Assembly: GCF_947242115.1 (NCBI RefSeq)
Contig: NC_074711.1
Span: 53,736,463 to 53,800,462 of the forward strand
DNA: 64,000 bases
Direction: 5' to 3'
Source: Biomphalaria glabrata
Lineage: Eukaryota > Mollusca > Gastropoda > Planorbidae
The translations under genes were made by a program, and so were the position numbers. The notes below the pieces were generated by a model. It was not told the DNA's origin. It saw only the letters and a program-made list of their open reading frames with translations, and made no database searches. Positions 11,694 to 26,000 of the stretch are shown here, piece by piece. Each line of letters starts with the position of its first letter. The first letter of the stretch is position 1.

Positions 11694-12911
11694 CTTAAAT
11701 TTCTTAAGTCCAAAGAAGCATCGAGACAATTTCAAGTCACATCATTGCCAGAGTCCACCGACAATAGGCGAGCTGTTATTGGGTATGAATTAACTGAACA
11801 ATTAAAAGCAACAAAGCAAGATGAGGCGGTTATCATTGAATCTAGAAAAAAAAAATGATGAGGATGACATCGTGAAAAGAAGAAAATACTTCAATACCGC
11901 AGGTTCTAGAGACTAAAGGACAGCACAAAAGCATGTCCTCAAAAATTCATACTGAAGAAGCTGAATCATCAGACAGTGTAAACAATACAGAAATATACTC
12001 TAGACTGAACGACATTGGAGATTGGCCTGATGTCATCACAGATAATATTCGCATACACCTTGTCACTCAAGGATCTGAAACAGTTCAGCGTACGGACAGT
12101 CAATTCAGAGAGGCGTATAGACATCAAGAATCAGCAAAAGGAAAGGCTAGAAAACTTTCAAATGCTTGGTTTTTCCGGCAAATGTCAAACGGCGAGAAAG
12201 TTCTTAAAAAGTGGATGTGTTATTCGCCAAAAAAAAAAGAATCCTTATTTTGCTTCCCATGCACACTCTTCTCAACAAGATCAAGTACCAAATCTTCATT
12301 TAAATCCAAAGATGGATTCAATGAGTGGTGGATTTTATCCCCGAAAATAGAAAAACATGAGACCAGCAGAGCTCACATTCAGTCATCGCTTGCTTGGAGG
12401 GAACTTGAAGTTTGCTTGAGAGTAGGGAACAATATTGACAACAAGGCCCAAGATTTGATTATACAAGAGACGAAAACCTGGAGAGTTAGTAAAATTACTA
12501 TCAAAGTACGATCCTCTCTTGAGGGAGCATGTGCTTCGAACTAAGCTTTGTTCCAGACCGAATACATACATGTCTCCACAAATACAAAATGAATTTATTA
12601 CAATATTGGGGGATCACGCTAAAAAACAAATCATACAGCAAGTAAAACAAGCCAAATTTTTCTCTATTATTTTTGACAGTACACCTGACATCTCAAAGCT
12701 GAATCATATTTCCCAAATTTTACGGTATGTTGTCATGGATAATGACAGGGTGCAGGTTCGTGAGTCTTTTGTTGACTTCATCGACACAAAGGACACGCAT
12801 GCTGCTGGAATCGCTGAGATGATTCTAGAGAAATTGCGTTTGGATGGCTTAGACAAAATGGACTGCAGGGGTCAAGGCTATGATAATGCAGCAATCATGA
12901 AAGGTCACTAA
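11694..12911 (+). pseudogene. hAT transposase remnant, TTF-type zinc finger
   Basis: The reading starts near KFLKSKEASRQFQVTS. It continues in a 203-codon frame (11933-12544) with the TTF/ZMYM-type signature: KKWMCYSPKKKESLFCFPC, then GFNEWW and KHETSRAHI. A second frame (12519-12911) carries the next part of the transposase, including FFSIIFDSTPDISKLNH and CRGQGYDNAAIMKG, which in this family holds the first catalytic aspartate region. The two frames are offset by a frameshift near 12500, with an internal stop. About the last half of a normal transposase, including the hAT dimerisation domain, is missing. It is a deleted, non-autonomous copy. Confidence 0.8.
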
Positions 12912-13081
12912 GGTCATGAAAGAATTAACAATATTTGATTAATGAATATATATTATAATGAAAAACAGTAAGGTTTTGCAATGTTATTAATTAGTTAGTT
13001 GTTTGTTTTTTTTATTGGGGGGGGGGGGGGCATCTAGATGAGGTACCGCACCAGGCATCGTATACTCTAGCTACGCCACTG

Positions 13082-14009
13082 ATGCACTATAATATGTGGA
13101 TGTATGGTGTTTACGACAATGATTTAGATTAGTATTGGACTTTAAAGTGTAAAAGATTTTTGTAGAAAAATTAAAACGCTCAAAGTGTTGAATTTGAAGA
13201 GAATATCATAAAATCTGAAAACATTTTACTGGCATTCATGCGGCCCTTTCGGTGGATCTACCGGCCCAATAGGGTATAGACTACCGGCCAAGGGGTATTT
13301 GCCCAGATGCCCATATAGCCAGCTGGCCCCTAACACTAGCAATATATATGGAGTCGCTGAGGTCCATGTCACCCGGTATGGCTATAGCTCTAATTTGTCT
13401 ACCCCCTCAAATATCGATAGTTTTTTTTTCGAAAGATGATACATCCATGGTGGTTACAAAGGAGTGTTTAGGTTATAAATATAGGTTAAAGAATATATAT
13501 ATATATATATATATATAACTGCAATTTATTTTGTTTTAGCGCCCCTAAATGGGAGAAATGGATCTAGTCAATCAGGTAGGGATTTCGCGTGCATAGGGCT
13601 ATTAGATATTGTAATAGTTTACATCTTATTAAGCTCAGATCCGGTTCGCTTTGGTTACATTCAATGTTCGAGTTACATTCATTTAGAACTGTTAGAGTAA
13701 AATTTGGGGTCAGGTTCGGTTTTAGGAAATTATGCAATAGCAAAACTCAGTAATAATTTTAATTTATTAGTCAAAACTCTTGAATTTGAGATAAAACACA
13801 AATAATTTGCCCAAAAAATTCAAATTACACTTTGCTGCATTCGTCAAATTAAACAAGGAAGCAGTAAATGTGATGTTGATTACTATTGATGTGACGTTGA
13901 ACGTATACATATATGCTAGTGACAATTCAAGTGTATGGTTGTCATTGATTATATATATCAGTGTGTTACTCTCTTGTTTTGAAATATTTGAAAACTAGCC
14001 TAAACTAAA
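13082..14009. other. Region upstream of TADA1
   Basis: It contains (AT)n at about 13494-13517 and a GC-rich, CCGG-bearing stretch at 13238-13335 of unknown nature. The last ~250 bases before the TADA1 start presumably hold its promoter and 5' UTR. I see no convincing TATA box or other defined motif. Confidence 0.4.
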
Positions 14010-17000
14010 ATGGCGATTTCAACAGATCTCAACATAGCCAGGAAAAATTTGTCTGATGTTTTGGGAGATTCTATGAAGTTGTAAGTAATGATAGTAATCT
14101 TTAATCTAAAGATACATCTATTGTAAAAATAAAAAGTAATACCAGAAAAAATACCTAGATCTAATCTGAATTATAATCTATAGTAGTTTATTTATTTCGG
14201 ACATTACATGAATTCGGACATTCGATATTTTAATATTTATTATAAAATTAGCGCGCAGTATAATGTGCTTGTCCATTTTCCAATGATTCTGACCCAATTT
14301 CCTTCCATTTAGCTGTCTTTTTATGTAAGAAAAACAAATTTCAAATTTCAATAATTTGTTAGTCAGGTTGTTGTTTTTTCCTATGTAGTTAGGCGAAAAA
14401 ACGCGGAAGTGTGAAAGTAAAAAATGACCGATAAACTTGAGATTGCGTTTTTGACTTTTTTTCACATAAACCACACTTGCAAATTTAGTACACTTTTGAA
14501 TGAAATAAGAGAAGTTTTAAACTTGTGTTATCGATTACTTTAGACCATGGCCTATATAAAGCTTAATTACGGCTTTTTTTTAAAAGTTATTTGTCATTTT
14601 TACTTTTATTATAAAAAATACTCATTTTTTGTTTTTAGCAATGCAGGGTCCAGGAAAATGATCAATGATTCATTTTTTTTCCTATGGTAGATATCATGCC
14701 TGGCTATAATTCTGCCAAGTTTTATCTCGATATCTCCGTCGCATCGCTCACAAACTTGAAAATACGGTTTACCATTGGGGGCTATGGGTTTTTCAGAATT
14801 TACTGAATTTTGATAAGAAAATTTCGTCATCAATGTAAAACCACTGGAGGCCATGTAAGGCCTAATATTCTGGATATATTCAAATAGATTTTATGTATTA
14901 ATCGTCGTTGCATGAATTATAAAGCGCATTTGAAAAATAATTGTTTCAGACGATTTTGATCCCACTTTTTAAATATTTTGTTATTTTCTGCCATCAGAAC
15001 GCCGCCATTTTGTCCCCGCCTCTCTGACAATTCTTGTAGATCTAGACCCGATAATTTGTTTATTACATCAATATTTACATTTTAAACAAGTAAAGTTCAT
15101 AAATATAAATGAAATTAGATTTGTGAGCTAGAAATTCACTATGAATACTAAATCTACTATTAAATTTCTTATTTAATAAGTAGATTTATCCTCTACGAAA
15201 CTCAATTCCAACTTTTTAACTTTTTGAGCGGGGGGTGTGTCTCGCTGGCTTAGCGAGAGAGACGCTCTCATGATGACTCATCTCTTTTGTTCCATGGCAA
15301 CAATGTTAGGCCAAAACGACAAAAAAAAATTCATAACTTTCTAACTATTAGACATACAGTCATAATTTAAACACCATTGGAAAGTTCGATATAAGTATTT
15401 TAATGATGTACTAACGAAAAATTGTTTTTTCAAAGATCAATTTTTTATTTCCCCTCCCTATCCTATGTTACCCGAATACCTCTTCCTAGGGTTAAGACTA
15501 TATATATATATTTTTTGATTGGCTAAGTCTATACTAATCAGCCCGGCAATATTTATTCTGTTTTTAGAGCTGATTTATTTGATTTATAAGCCAAGTTATC
15601 TGATTCCATACAAATAAAAAATTAATAGGGTGTTCGAATTAAATTACGATTTTATTACCAAAATTTATTTCGGACAGCCAGATTTGGACATCAATAAAAA
15701 ATGATCTTATATTATATTTGTTCGTTTGTTGTTGTTTTTTTAATAGAGAATAAATGGGCAAATGTTTGGAGTGAGCTTGTACATTGAATGAAGTTAAATG
15801 CTTAAAGATCTAGACCTACTAGAGATAGATCTAGATTAATATAGAGAGAATATAGAGGATTCAGTTAGGCAAGAATGGCTATCCTAACCTGTACTATACT
15901 ACAAAAGATCATCTGACATCTGTATTAGAAATTTATTAAATTAATAAACAAAAAACACAAACATTCAACACACATCTAATCATGCAAACAATTCAAACAT
16001 AAAATAAGTCTAAAAGTCGGTATGAAGTCAGTATCCCAGTGACCTAATTTTGGTAGAATAAGTGTGTTCATATTTTTACTTTTTGTGTTCGTATTTATGC
16101 ATAATTCCAAAACATCTTAATGATTTAATGTGAGGGGTTATGCCTGGGGATCTTAAAATTTAGTTAATGTTAGTAAAGAATTAAAATCTGAGTTTATTGA
16201 TGCCTAAATATAGAGACTGTCCGAAATAAATAATATTGTCCGGAATCAAATAATATGGGTCAAATTTGTCCAAATTAAATGAAAACACACTGCCTCTTTG
16301 ACCTTAAATATATTAACAAATATAGTTTAGGGGTACAAATATAAGTAGTCATCCTTATTCTCCTTAAACTAAAGAAGATTTTAATACTTCATTTTCTTTT
16401 CTATGTCGAACCATTGTCAAATAATGCGCTGTCAAAGTCAAACTTTCAAATTTGGGCCTATAGGTGTCCGAATAGCATAAACTACTCTAGATTCTGCAGA
16501 AATAAATAGACCTTTCAATTCATGATACATTGAATTGATAGTGCCTAGATCTAGGCCTAGTTCAACTCATCTAGTTCAGTGAGTAGTTGAGTCAACTTGA
16601 ATTCTACTTCTAGGTGACTTACTGTCTTATACTTAAGTCTTAAGAGTCTACCACAACATTATCATATTTATGATCTAGATTAGATGTACTAGTTTCTAGT
16701 AGGTATTTCAAATGACATAACAACAATGCATTGCGGCGCGGTGTAAACATTGTCCTCTGCTCATTGGAGTCCTAACGATATTAGCCTATTGAAATTGCAT
16801 GTGTATCATTTTTATCTCTAGTTAGCAAAAAAAATAAAAAAATATGTCTTTTTTTTATTTTTGTTGAGTAATCTAGGTAAATTATTCTTTACAATTTATT
16901 TTTAGTTTCATAAAAATCTGTCATTATTTTTTTTTTCTATTAATTTTTTTGTAAGATCAACTGTTTTATTTGTAATTAACATGGCAGTCAATGGCGATAG

Positions 17001-20000
17001 CTTATGATAACCAGGAATTATCTCAAATTATATGGTTATTAAAAGTGGTGTTTGTCTAAAAATATTAAAATCTTACAGATCATACATATATTTGTATGTA
17101 GACCTAAAAAAGTAATTGTTTTGTCTTAAAATCTTTTTTAAAATCACTTTCTTTTAAGGTTAACTGAGATCGTTTTTGGCGGCCATTTTTTTCAACATTG
17201 TCTAATGTCTATTTCTAACCCAGCTGGCAATAGACAAAAAAAAAAAAAAAAAGAGCTTTAAAAAAAAAAGATTTTCAAGCCCAATATAATTAAATAACAA
17301 TATATAGGCTACTTAATATTGATAGCAATAGTAACAATTAGTTATATTTATTATTAAAAAAAACATTTCTTTAAATAGTCTTAATGTGATTTCTGTAGAA
17401 TCATAGAATGGCATAATTTTGTGTATTTTATCTTAAATTATATTAAATTCCAGTTGAAATGATAACTCTAAATAAGAATGTTGTGTTACTGATTGTTAGC
17501 ATTCCTGTTCATTGCAACATATATGGAATGGTAATGAAGGCAAATCAATAGGTTCTTTAAAATAAATTGTTAAATTCAATAGAACCTTAGGAAGTTTCTT
17601 AGATTAAAATCTAATATTTATTTTTAACATTCCAATAATTCATATCATGTAATAATAGCTATGCCAGTCTGTGCATGAAAAAAAAAAACCAGTAATTTTA
17701 TAACAAATAAAATAAACATAATTGTTTAATATTCACCCCATTTGATATATGTGTTTTGCTAAATACCATGAAGCCAAATAAATATTTTATTAATTTGTGT
17801 CAATATATTTGAATACTATATAATTGTTAAAGCATTTTATTTTGAAAACATACTTTAAACAAAAACCTCCAGTTTATAATGCATTATTTACATTTACAAT
17901 TAAGCATTAATATTACATTTAAAAAATCAATAGGCATGTCAATAATATTCTATTTTACAAACTGCTTCAATAATGGTAAGTGATAATAGAAACAATCTCA
18001 GACATATAAAAAGTGCATACCTTTAAATCACTTTCACATACAGTAAACACAATAAATATATTTGTTTTGTTTTTTTGTTACAAGGACATAGATTTATTAA
18101 AGCCTATTTATAACAGATAATTTAAAGCTAGTAAAAAATATAACTAGACTTATAATTTACTGTTAAAGCTAGAAATACATATATAATAATATAATATATA
18201 TGTAAAACATATATAATTCTCTGCACAAACAATGCATTGTAATATTATTATAAGAGCTTGAAAACTTTTTTAAAAAAAATCACTTTTTAAGTGCACAATA
18301 AATACACAAAAGAATCTATGAAATGTCATATAATAAATAGAAATCATTTACTCATTTTTCACATAATTTAAAGACAATCCAGTTAATAAAATTTCCTTTT
18401 GTACAATTCTTTTTTTAAAACATATACCATGCTACATTCAACACATCAATAACTATTTGTTGTGTTTCTCAAATAAAATCATGCTCAAAACCAACAACAG
18501 TGTTTTATTACCATGTTCAAATATTTTCATCATTACCACAAAGAATGACATCTGAATAACTAAAGTTCATTCAGAATAAAACAAACATCATCAGCTACCA
18601 CTTTCTTAATGACCAGACCAGAAATGTAATAAAATTTAATATTTTTCTTTCTCAAAATTATGTTTATTGTTTTGTCTTCCATTATTTTTAACTATGTATT
18701 ATTAAACACTGTTTAAAATTTATTAAAACATAAGACATCCTAAGAAATAATGACAGAGTGGATAAAACCTGACCAACATACCTAACATTCTTTGTTTCTG
18801 CCAAGGCCAAGACCTTGGGCTTATTAATTATAACCTTTTTTTCCCCATAATATTTTTAATTATTTAAATAGTTTCAAAGATCAAGATTTATATTATATAT
18901 AATAAACCCCTTTGGAGTCAGGCAATCGTTTGATAATTTAATGACCTTTGCAAGAACTCACTTGTTTTGGTTAGAGAATTAATGTCTTAGTTCTAAATCA
19001 CAATTTCAGTAGCAGTGTTAAATTTTTATTTTTTTTAATGTGAACATAAACTCAGTTTCTTTTCGGTCTAATTGATTAGAGTAGATTAGAGATCTATATT
19101 ACATATTAATTCCACACATAGAAACTCCATTATTGTGATGTGAATTATTTGTGCATTCAATTTTTTACAAATTCAATGTACAGTTGTATTTAGATCTAAA
19201 ATCTTTATATAATATTAGAGTTTTTGTTCATTGATTAACAATTCCCAGTTGGTTCAGAATAGACACTATTGTTTTTAATTCTGCTAGCTTATTATGGGCA
19301 GATAACTCCAAATGTAATTTTTTTAGTTCTAGCTAAACTTCTCCGTTTTCATACACAATCATGTTAATAGAAAACATGATTTTAAAAAAAATATATTTTA
19401 ATGACCATATGTCTTACAAAAATAATTTATACATCATTGGAAAACCCAGATGAAATGCTATAAAGCGATGTTGGCAAAATTTTAAAATAATGTTGTTTTT
19501 TTTAAATTTTGTATCATACCTATATCTAGAACTTAGAAGTAAATCTGAAATAATCTACTGTAAAGTGCCAAGTTCGAAAGTATTAAGTCTGGATTTTTAT
19601 AGCACCGTAACGGTCTGACCTATGATGGTATCTCTGAATTCCTCGTCCTTTTTTCTATAAAAATATATCAGATTTAATGTATCACTAGGCTTAGTTAAAA
19701 TTAAATATGAGGTCAAAGAGGTGTAGGGTAGGCAACGCCGAGCATACTTACCTCCATCGGATTTTTCCTCAGTTAGTAAGCTCGAATGGGTTGATCAAAG
19801 AAAATATATCTAAAAACATGTTTTAATATTTAATTTTTACTATAAAGTCATTTTCTTTTTACTCCAGCGCAAGAACACCATCCATTGCACCATTTCCCAC
19901 CCTCCACAACTTCAAATAGTCTCTTTAAGCTGATGAGCCATCAGACTTAAAAATAGCCATAAGCCCATGACCCATTTCCTTCACTAACTGGTAGTAAAAA

Positions 20001-23000
20001 AGAATAATTCCATACCTCCTGAGTTTGACCTCGCCATGAACTTAGCCTTTACAAGGAAAATATAGTATGTGTCGGAAGTGAAGAAAAAAAGGTGCATGCG
20101 CAGTAGCAATATAATAGTAATTTGGTAAACATTCAAATAAAAAAGTTTTAGCAATAAGAAGTGAACCATTCGAACCACTATACAAATCTGGGCTTTTTGG
20201 ACTTAGCACTTTACTCTAATTTACTCTTCTAGACTCTTAACGTGACTTCAATAATTCACTGGCAACAAGAAAAAAAAACTTTTTAAAAAGCTTGTAAACA
20301 CAAAGCGTATTGTATCAATTAGTCTGGATCAGTCAGTGATATAATTAAGTTTGTTATTGATCTAAACAAGCAACACTAAATCTGTGCAATTAGAAATATT
20401 TTTACTTTTTTTTTTTTGGTTTAGTGCTATTTCATACTTTTAACTTTCTCAATACGCTATGATCCTATCACTTGTCTGAACCAGTTGGGAAAAGGGTTTG
20501 GGAGAGAGATCAGTATATCTGGGCAAATTTTACTGTAATCACTTTTTAAAATCATTTATAAAAAAAGGGAGGGGAAACCTGAATTTGAACTCATGACTCA
20601 AGCCAACGTTCTAACCACTCTCATAGTGAGTTGTGTATGAAAAAAAGAAGATTGTATAGTTATATGTTTTGTTTTGAAACTTACTTTAAAGTGACAACCT
20701 ATACAAGGGACTAATTCAGCTCATACCACCACCTCAGTTAAGTGTTGGAGAAGTAACGTGTACAAACTATTTATCAGACCGACTGACAGTTAAAATAAGT
20801 TTTGTAAAAGTATATGTTTGGAAGGGGCTGGCATTATTAAGCAGGCCATTCAAAACAAAAAGTAAAAAATAGGGGGTATTCTAGCCAAAATATTATGTGC
20901 GTATGTGACCTAGTACTATGATTAGGTCATAAGACCAGTGACTTCTGCTGTACTGGCAAGTTAGTTTAGTGGTACTTCGTGGTCCCAAATTATACTACCT
21001 AGGCTATTAATCATAGCCTCTAGATATACAACTTACTGAGACATACAAGTAATAATAGTAAGATTTTATTGCAACTAATATAATGAGTTTATTTAGGATA
21101 AAAAAAAAAGAGCATAAAAAAAATACAGAAATAAAGGCCAACTAAAGAAAAGAAAATGATGAAAAAATAATCAAAATAGTAGGACAAAGGAATGTGATTG
21201 GGGAGGGGTCGTTTACATGTGGCTGTTTCCAATAATTTTATTAATTATTATTAAGAAAAAAAAAGTGAGGGTCCGTGGCAAAAAGAAATTGTAGCCAGGG
21301 AACAAAATGGGTGTAGCCAGTGGCTAATGCTAGGGTATTTATTATCTTAAGAAAAATGTAAATATCTTAATTTGAAAACTAGCAGTTCCAATTTTAGTTT
21401 ACATTCTGTTTCACTCCTATCCTTAAAAATAAATTTCTTTTACTTTCTTTCTGTCATTTAGATACTTGCAAAACCTGAATTCATGGTTTAAAAGAAAAGT
21501 AAGTCCTAGATAAACATTTATTTGTATTATTGCTTCATTTTTTAAAAACATTATTGCATAAAGTTTTAAATTTACTTATTCACATCAATAATAATAATTA
21601 AAGTAAATTTTCTCTTTGTTTGAGTGTAGTAATTACATTTGTAAAAAGAATGTTTACATAATTATATAGAACAAACAGTTGCCAAGTAAAGTAAAAAGAT
21701 TAAGGCAAAATAATAAGGGTAGAGGGACTAGTAAGTTAAATCTTAATGTTAAATAGCATTTAAAATATAAAAGTGATATTTCATTACCAATTTATTGAGC
21801 AATATTTTATTATTGTCATTAATTTTTGCTTTTTTTGTTTTCTCTTCCAATGTACTAATTATTAGCCATTTAGAGTACAACAATAAAGAAACATATTCCA
21901 TTTTTCTTTGTAACAAACAGATCAATAAAGAAGAATTTGATTTTGAAGCAAGAAAGCTTATGAAGAATGACACAGGTTTTGAATTTAATTTCATTCTGAA
22001 TTTATTTAGATGGGTCTTGGGACTAAAAACAAAACACCTGCATAACTTCAAATGTTTTTTTCTTTATTTCAGTTCACCTGCATAATGAGTTTCTTCTAGC
22101 TTTGATAGCTAAATGTCAGATATTATCATCAACACCATCTGGTGTATGTAAGTAATTCTAGTTACAAAGCATATATCAACTCACTCTGTCAGTCTGTCTG
22201 ATATAAATTTTGTACATGATATGTTATTTCTCCAACACCCAATCTTTGATCAAGTTAAAATTTTGCACAATTATTTCTAGTACCAGACAAAACCATTATC
22301 AATAAAAAAAAAACAATTAGTTAATTAATATCGAACAAGGAAAAGAAATTGTACTTTGCAGATGTGAAGTTGTAAGTTAAATAGCCTCCCGAGCCCTGTG
22401 TTTGATAAGTCAAGTTTTTTTTTGTTGTCATGGTAACATTCATCCTGACTCCCCCCCCCCCCCCCCCCCCCTCCCCATACATGTCCGGCTGTGAAAGAAT
22501 CATAGTGACAAATTATTGATAAAAATCTATTACAAATTTAATTAAATGACTGATCCAAACTATTTGATACAATTACACTAAATATAGGCTTTGTTTTTCT
22601 GGTTTTGTTCTACTTTGATTTTGACACACTCTAAAAGGGACTTATTTTCACCTTTTAAGCTGTTTTTCTTTTTTAACTTTTTAAAAGAGTGAATTTGCTT
22701 AAAAGTACATATATATTTATAAATAAATTATAAAATTAAAAAAACTAACCACTAAGCAAAACATTTTATTAGTAGTAAAACAGTTTTGTTTAACTTAAAC
22801 TTATTTATTGGTATGTTTTTAATTGATGTTTAAGCTATACTTGAAGAAATCCTTTGCTAAATGAGAATTTTTCTTTATGTGTAAAGCTTCTAAAGATCCA
22901 AACAATGTGGGTAAAAGTCAAAGATGTGGTCAAGTCAAGAAAAAACCTCCTGGTGGGAGGGCCAATTTACAGGTACTTTTCTAAAGTTATCACGTTTGAT

Positions 23001-26000
23001 GTAACAAAATTTGAATATGACAGTTATCTTAGTCATTGGAAAATAAATCTCTGTTTCAGCTGTTGTAATAATTTGATTATCAATTATTTTTTTGGCAGCA
23101 ACGCTTTATCCCAGCCAATACAATGGATTATGTCCCTCAGATAACCAGTAAAGCTTTAGAAGAAGGTTCTAGTCCAACTCCCTTAGGTGAGCAAAAGAAA
23201 TGTATTTGTTCTTGAAAAAAAAAAATCTTTTTCAGTAAATAAAAACCATGAAATGCTAATGCAGGTTACAGTTTTCAATGGTATTATTTTTAAAAGAAAC
23301 TAAATATACAACTTTAAACCTAGGCAAATGTTTAAACGACGCTGAGTCTACTCCTATAATCAACAACAATCTCCTCTTCAAGTGTGTCACAATCACAGCT
23401 GCTGGCTTATAACAGCACTATGTTTTGTCATTCTATTTCTTCAGGTTTTGTACAAAGAGAAGGACTTATGCCTGATATTACAATGGTCCATGGAAGAATG
23501 CTGGTTTGTGCCTGGGAGACTGGCTTGGCTGATGTGCAGGACAGTGCAGTTCATATTGTCATGCTAGCTTTAGAGGTATTAAATTATTCCTCTAGTAATT
23601 TGATTTATATAAACAAAGCAAATATATTCAAAACACCATCATGGAGGGTGACTAGTTTCAATTGACTAGTATATACATGTTGACCTTCCAAGTTAGATAA
23701 CAAAAATATAAAATAAAATGATATCCTATTGGCACTAGCCACATTTTTTAGCATAAAAACCTAGAAAGTACCCAGTGCTTTTTTTTTTTTTTGTGATGGT
23801 ATGCACATGTACTGGCACCTTTTTTCAATGTGGGGAAAAAATTATTACTTTTCTTGTATTTTAACATTTATTATTAATTTATTGGTAGTTAAAAGTTAGG
23901 CAATTCATGATTGAGTACCGGCACCTTTTTTACAAAAAAAGCACTGAAAGTACCTAATAAAAAAGATGAATCATAGATTATCATAGTTTTTGTTTTGAGA
24001 ATATTGTATGCTTACCTACAATAGTACAATATACATCAGTGTTTCCCAAACTTTTGACCTATGTGTACCCTTTTTATAATTTTTGTAATATTGAGTACCC
24101 CGACCACAACTACACTTTTATCTATTAACAGAATGGGTATTTTTAAAAATCAGCATAATTAATGAGGTACAATGCATACCCCCTCCAAAGTCTTCCATAC
24201 CCCACTTTGGGAAACACTGTCATACATGGTTAATGAGCCGGGGGGGGGGGGGGGGGCTGATATTTTATAACCTTTGATTCTGCAAAACATTCTCACATCA
24301 GTTCTTTCAACTGGTTGTTTCTAGCTGATTTCAGGTCTTCTAATTATGGCCTGTAAACAATTATAGGGAAAGACTACCAACTAGAAATAGTCATTTAGGG
24401 AGGGCTAAGGCATAAGAACTATATTAATAGATTAATTTATATAAAAAGCAATTACACTGACTGAAAAACATTCTGTTTTGTTCAGATTGATGCATGCAAT
24501 CATTGATTTTGTCATGATTTTGCCAAGTTTTCAAGAAATAGAAAACAAACAAACTTACATAAATCCTTACAAGAATAAATGTTCTAACTTATCTAATCAA
24601 AAACATTTCAGTAACTTTGAACTGTAACTTACTAACTTATATATATATATTTTTGACCGTTTTAGTAACTGCATTTATACAGCCATACAATGTGTGAGCC
24701 TAACATTTGATTAGATTTGGTCAATCATTTTAAATATCACTACATTTCTTAATATATATATATATATATAGTTCATCCATCATGGTTCGATGATGACCAC
24801 TTTTGTCATCCAGGGGGTTGAGGGTGGTGGGAGGATTAAGTGACTTGCGCTGAACATTTTGATCAAAGTGAGGAGGATTCACACAACATGTGAACCTCAC
24901 TCTCTCGTCCTAAAGCCCATCCTTTTTCAGAAGCAAGATTTGGTCAAGACATCTGGGGACGATTTTGGGTGCAGTGGATAACCAGAGACTTTCTGTGTGT
25001 CTTGTCCTGCTCTAAAGTGCGCCATAGCCTTGTGCTGGAAGTTGCCATTGTCTGATTCTGTCTTAATAATACAGTAATCAATAAAGCATGCTTAACAAAT
25101 ATTCATTTATTTTATGTGAGGGCCATTTTTTATTTCTGGTGGCTATATAATTGCAGTTAAAATGATAGATAAAATGTTTGTTTCTTTTTTTTTATTTAGT
25201 CCAGTGAACATTGTAAACATTTATCAATAAACTTAAATGAAAACAAATATATTTCAGAATCTACTTAAAGATATACTAACACTGGTAATCAAACAACGAA
25301 AGGGGTACAAATTACGTGATAAAAGATTTGCCTATAGTTTTGGAATTGGTGTGAAAAATCCTTATATTATGAGGTCTCATGACACTTTTGATCCCAGTTC
25401 ACAAAGGTAAATTTTTAGTTTTAATTTGGCTTTGCTTAAAGTTTAAATGTACAATCATTAATGAGATTATTGAATTTAACTTTGCTATTGTTCTATATTT
25501 TACTTTATGCTTAAAGTGCATATAATTAGGAATTCTTTTGTAACACAGTCAAGCCACAACTATCACAAGCAGTTTCCATCATACCCCGACTCTCAGACCA
25601 TCACCAGAAATGGGGGAGGATATAGCTATTGAGGAAAATGTGTTAGGTGCAGACACTGCTGTGGATGATGCAGAGCCTATTTCTTTGTATGACCTGTCTG
25701 ATACTTTAATGGTAAAATTATTCAATTAAATTTTAGGTTTTATTATGTGAACATTTGTTTTATATGAATACTGCATAGCTACTAACATCTTTTTTTTTAA
25801 AAGTAAATAAATTACCCATTTTAGTGTTATATGTCGGGTTCCTTTTAGTACTTGGCTCATTAGTGGTTACTTATAAAAAACAATTAATTCTCACTATACT
25901 TCAACTCCAGCTGTCCATGAATAACAAAAACACTTTAATATCAAATAAAGCACACAATTATATCACTCTCAAGAAATAATACAAAACACCAGTCCAACCA

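Larger units (their letters stand above)
10027..13081 (+). mobile_element. hAT transposon, ZMYM1/5-like, with nested LINE
   Basis: The termini are inverted: CAGTGGCGTAGCTACC at the left, and the reverse complement of the right end reads CAGTGGCGTAGCTAGAG. Flanking octamers ATGTACTA (10019-10026) and ATGCACTA (13082-13089) match at 7 of 8 bases, as expected for an aged hAT target duplication. The element contains a transposase remnant at 11694-12911, a LINE piece on the - strand at 10634-11690, and a G14 run near its right end. The single-insertion outline is seen directly; the superfamily is from termini, duplication size and protein. Confidence 0.88.

Noticed and set aside
13807-13998. Small gene just upstream of TADA1
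   Set aside because: Composition is that of AT-rich DNA, no domain is recognisable and it ends right at the presumed TADA1 promoter.
19742-19800. ATACTTACCT as the 5' end of a U1 snRNA gene
   Set aside because: Only the first ten bases agree; the following sequence has no U1 stem-loops or Sm site. It reads equally well as a chance splice-donor complement.
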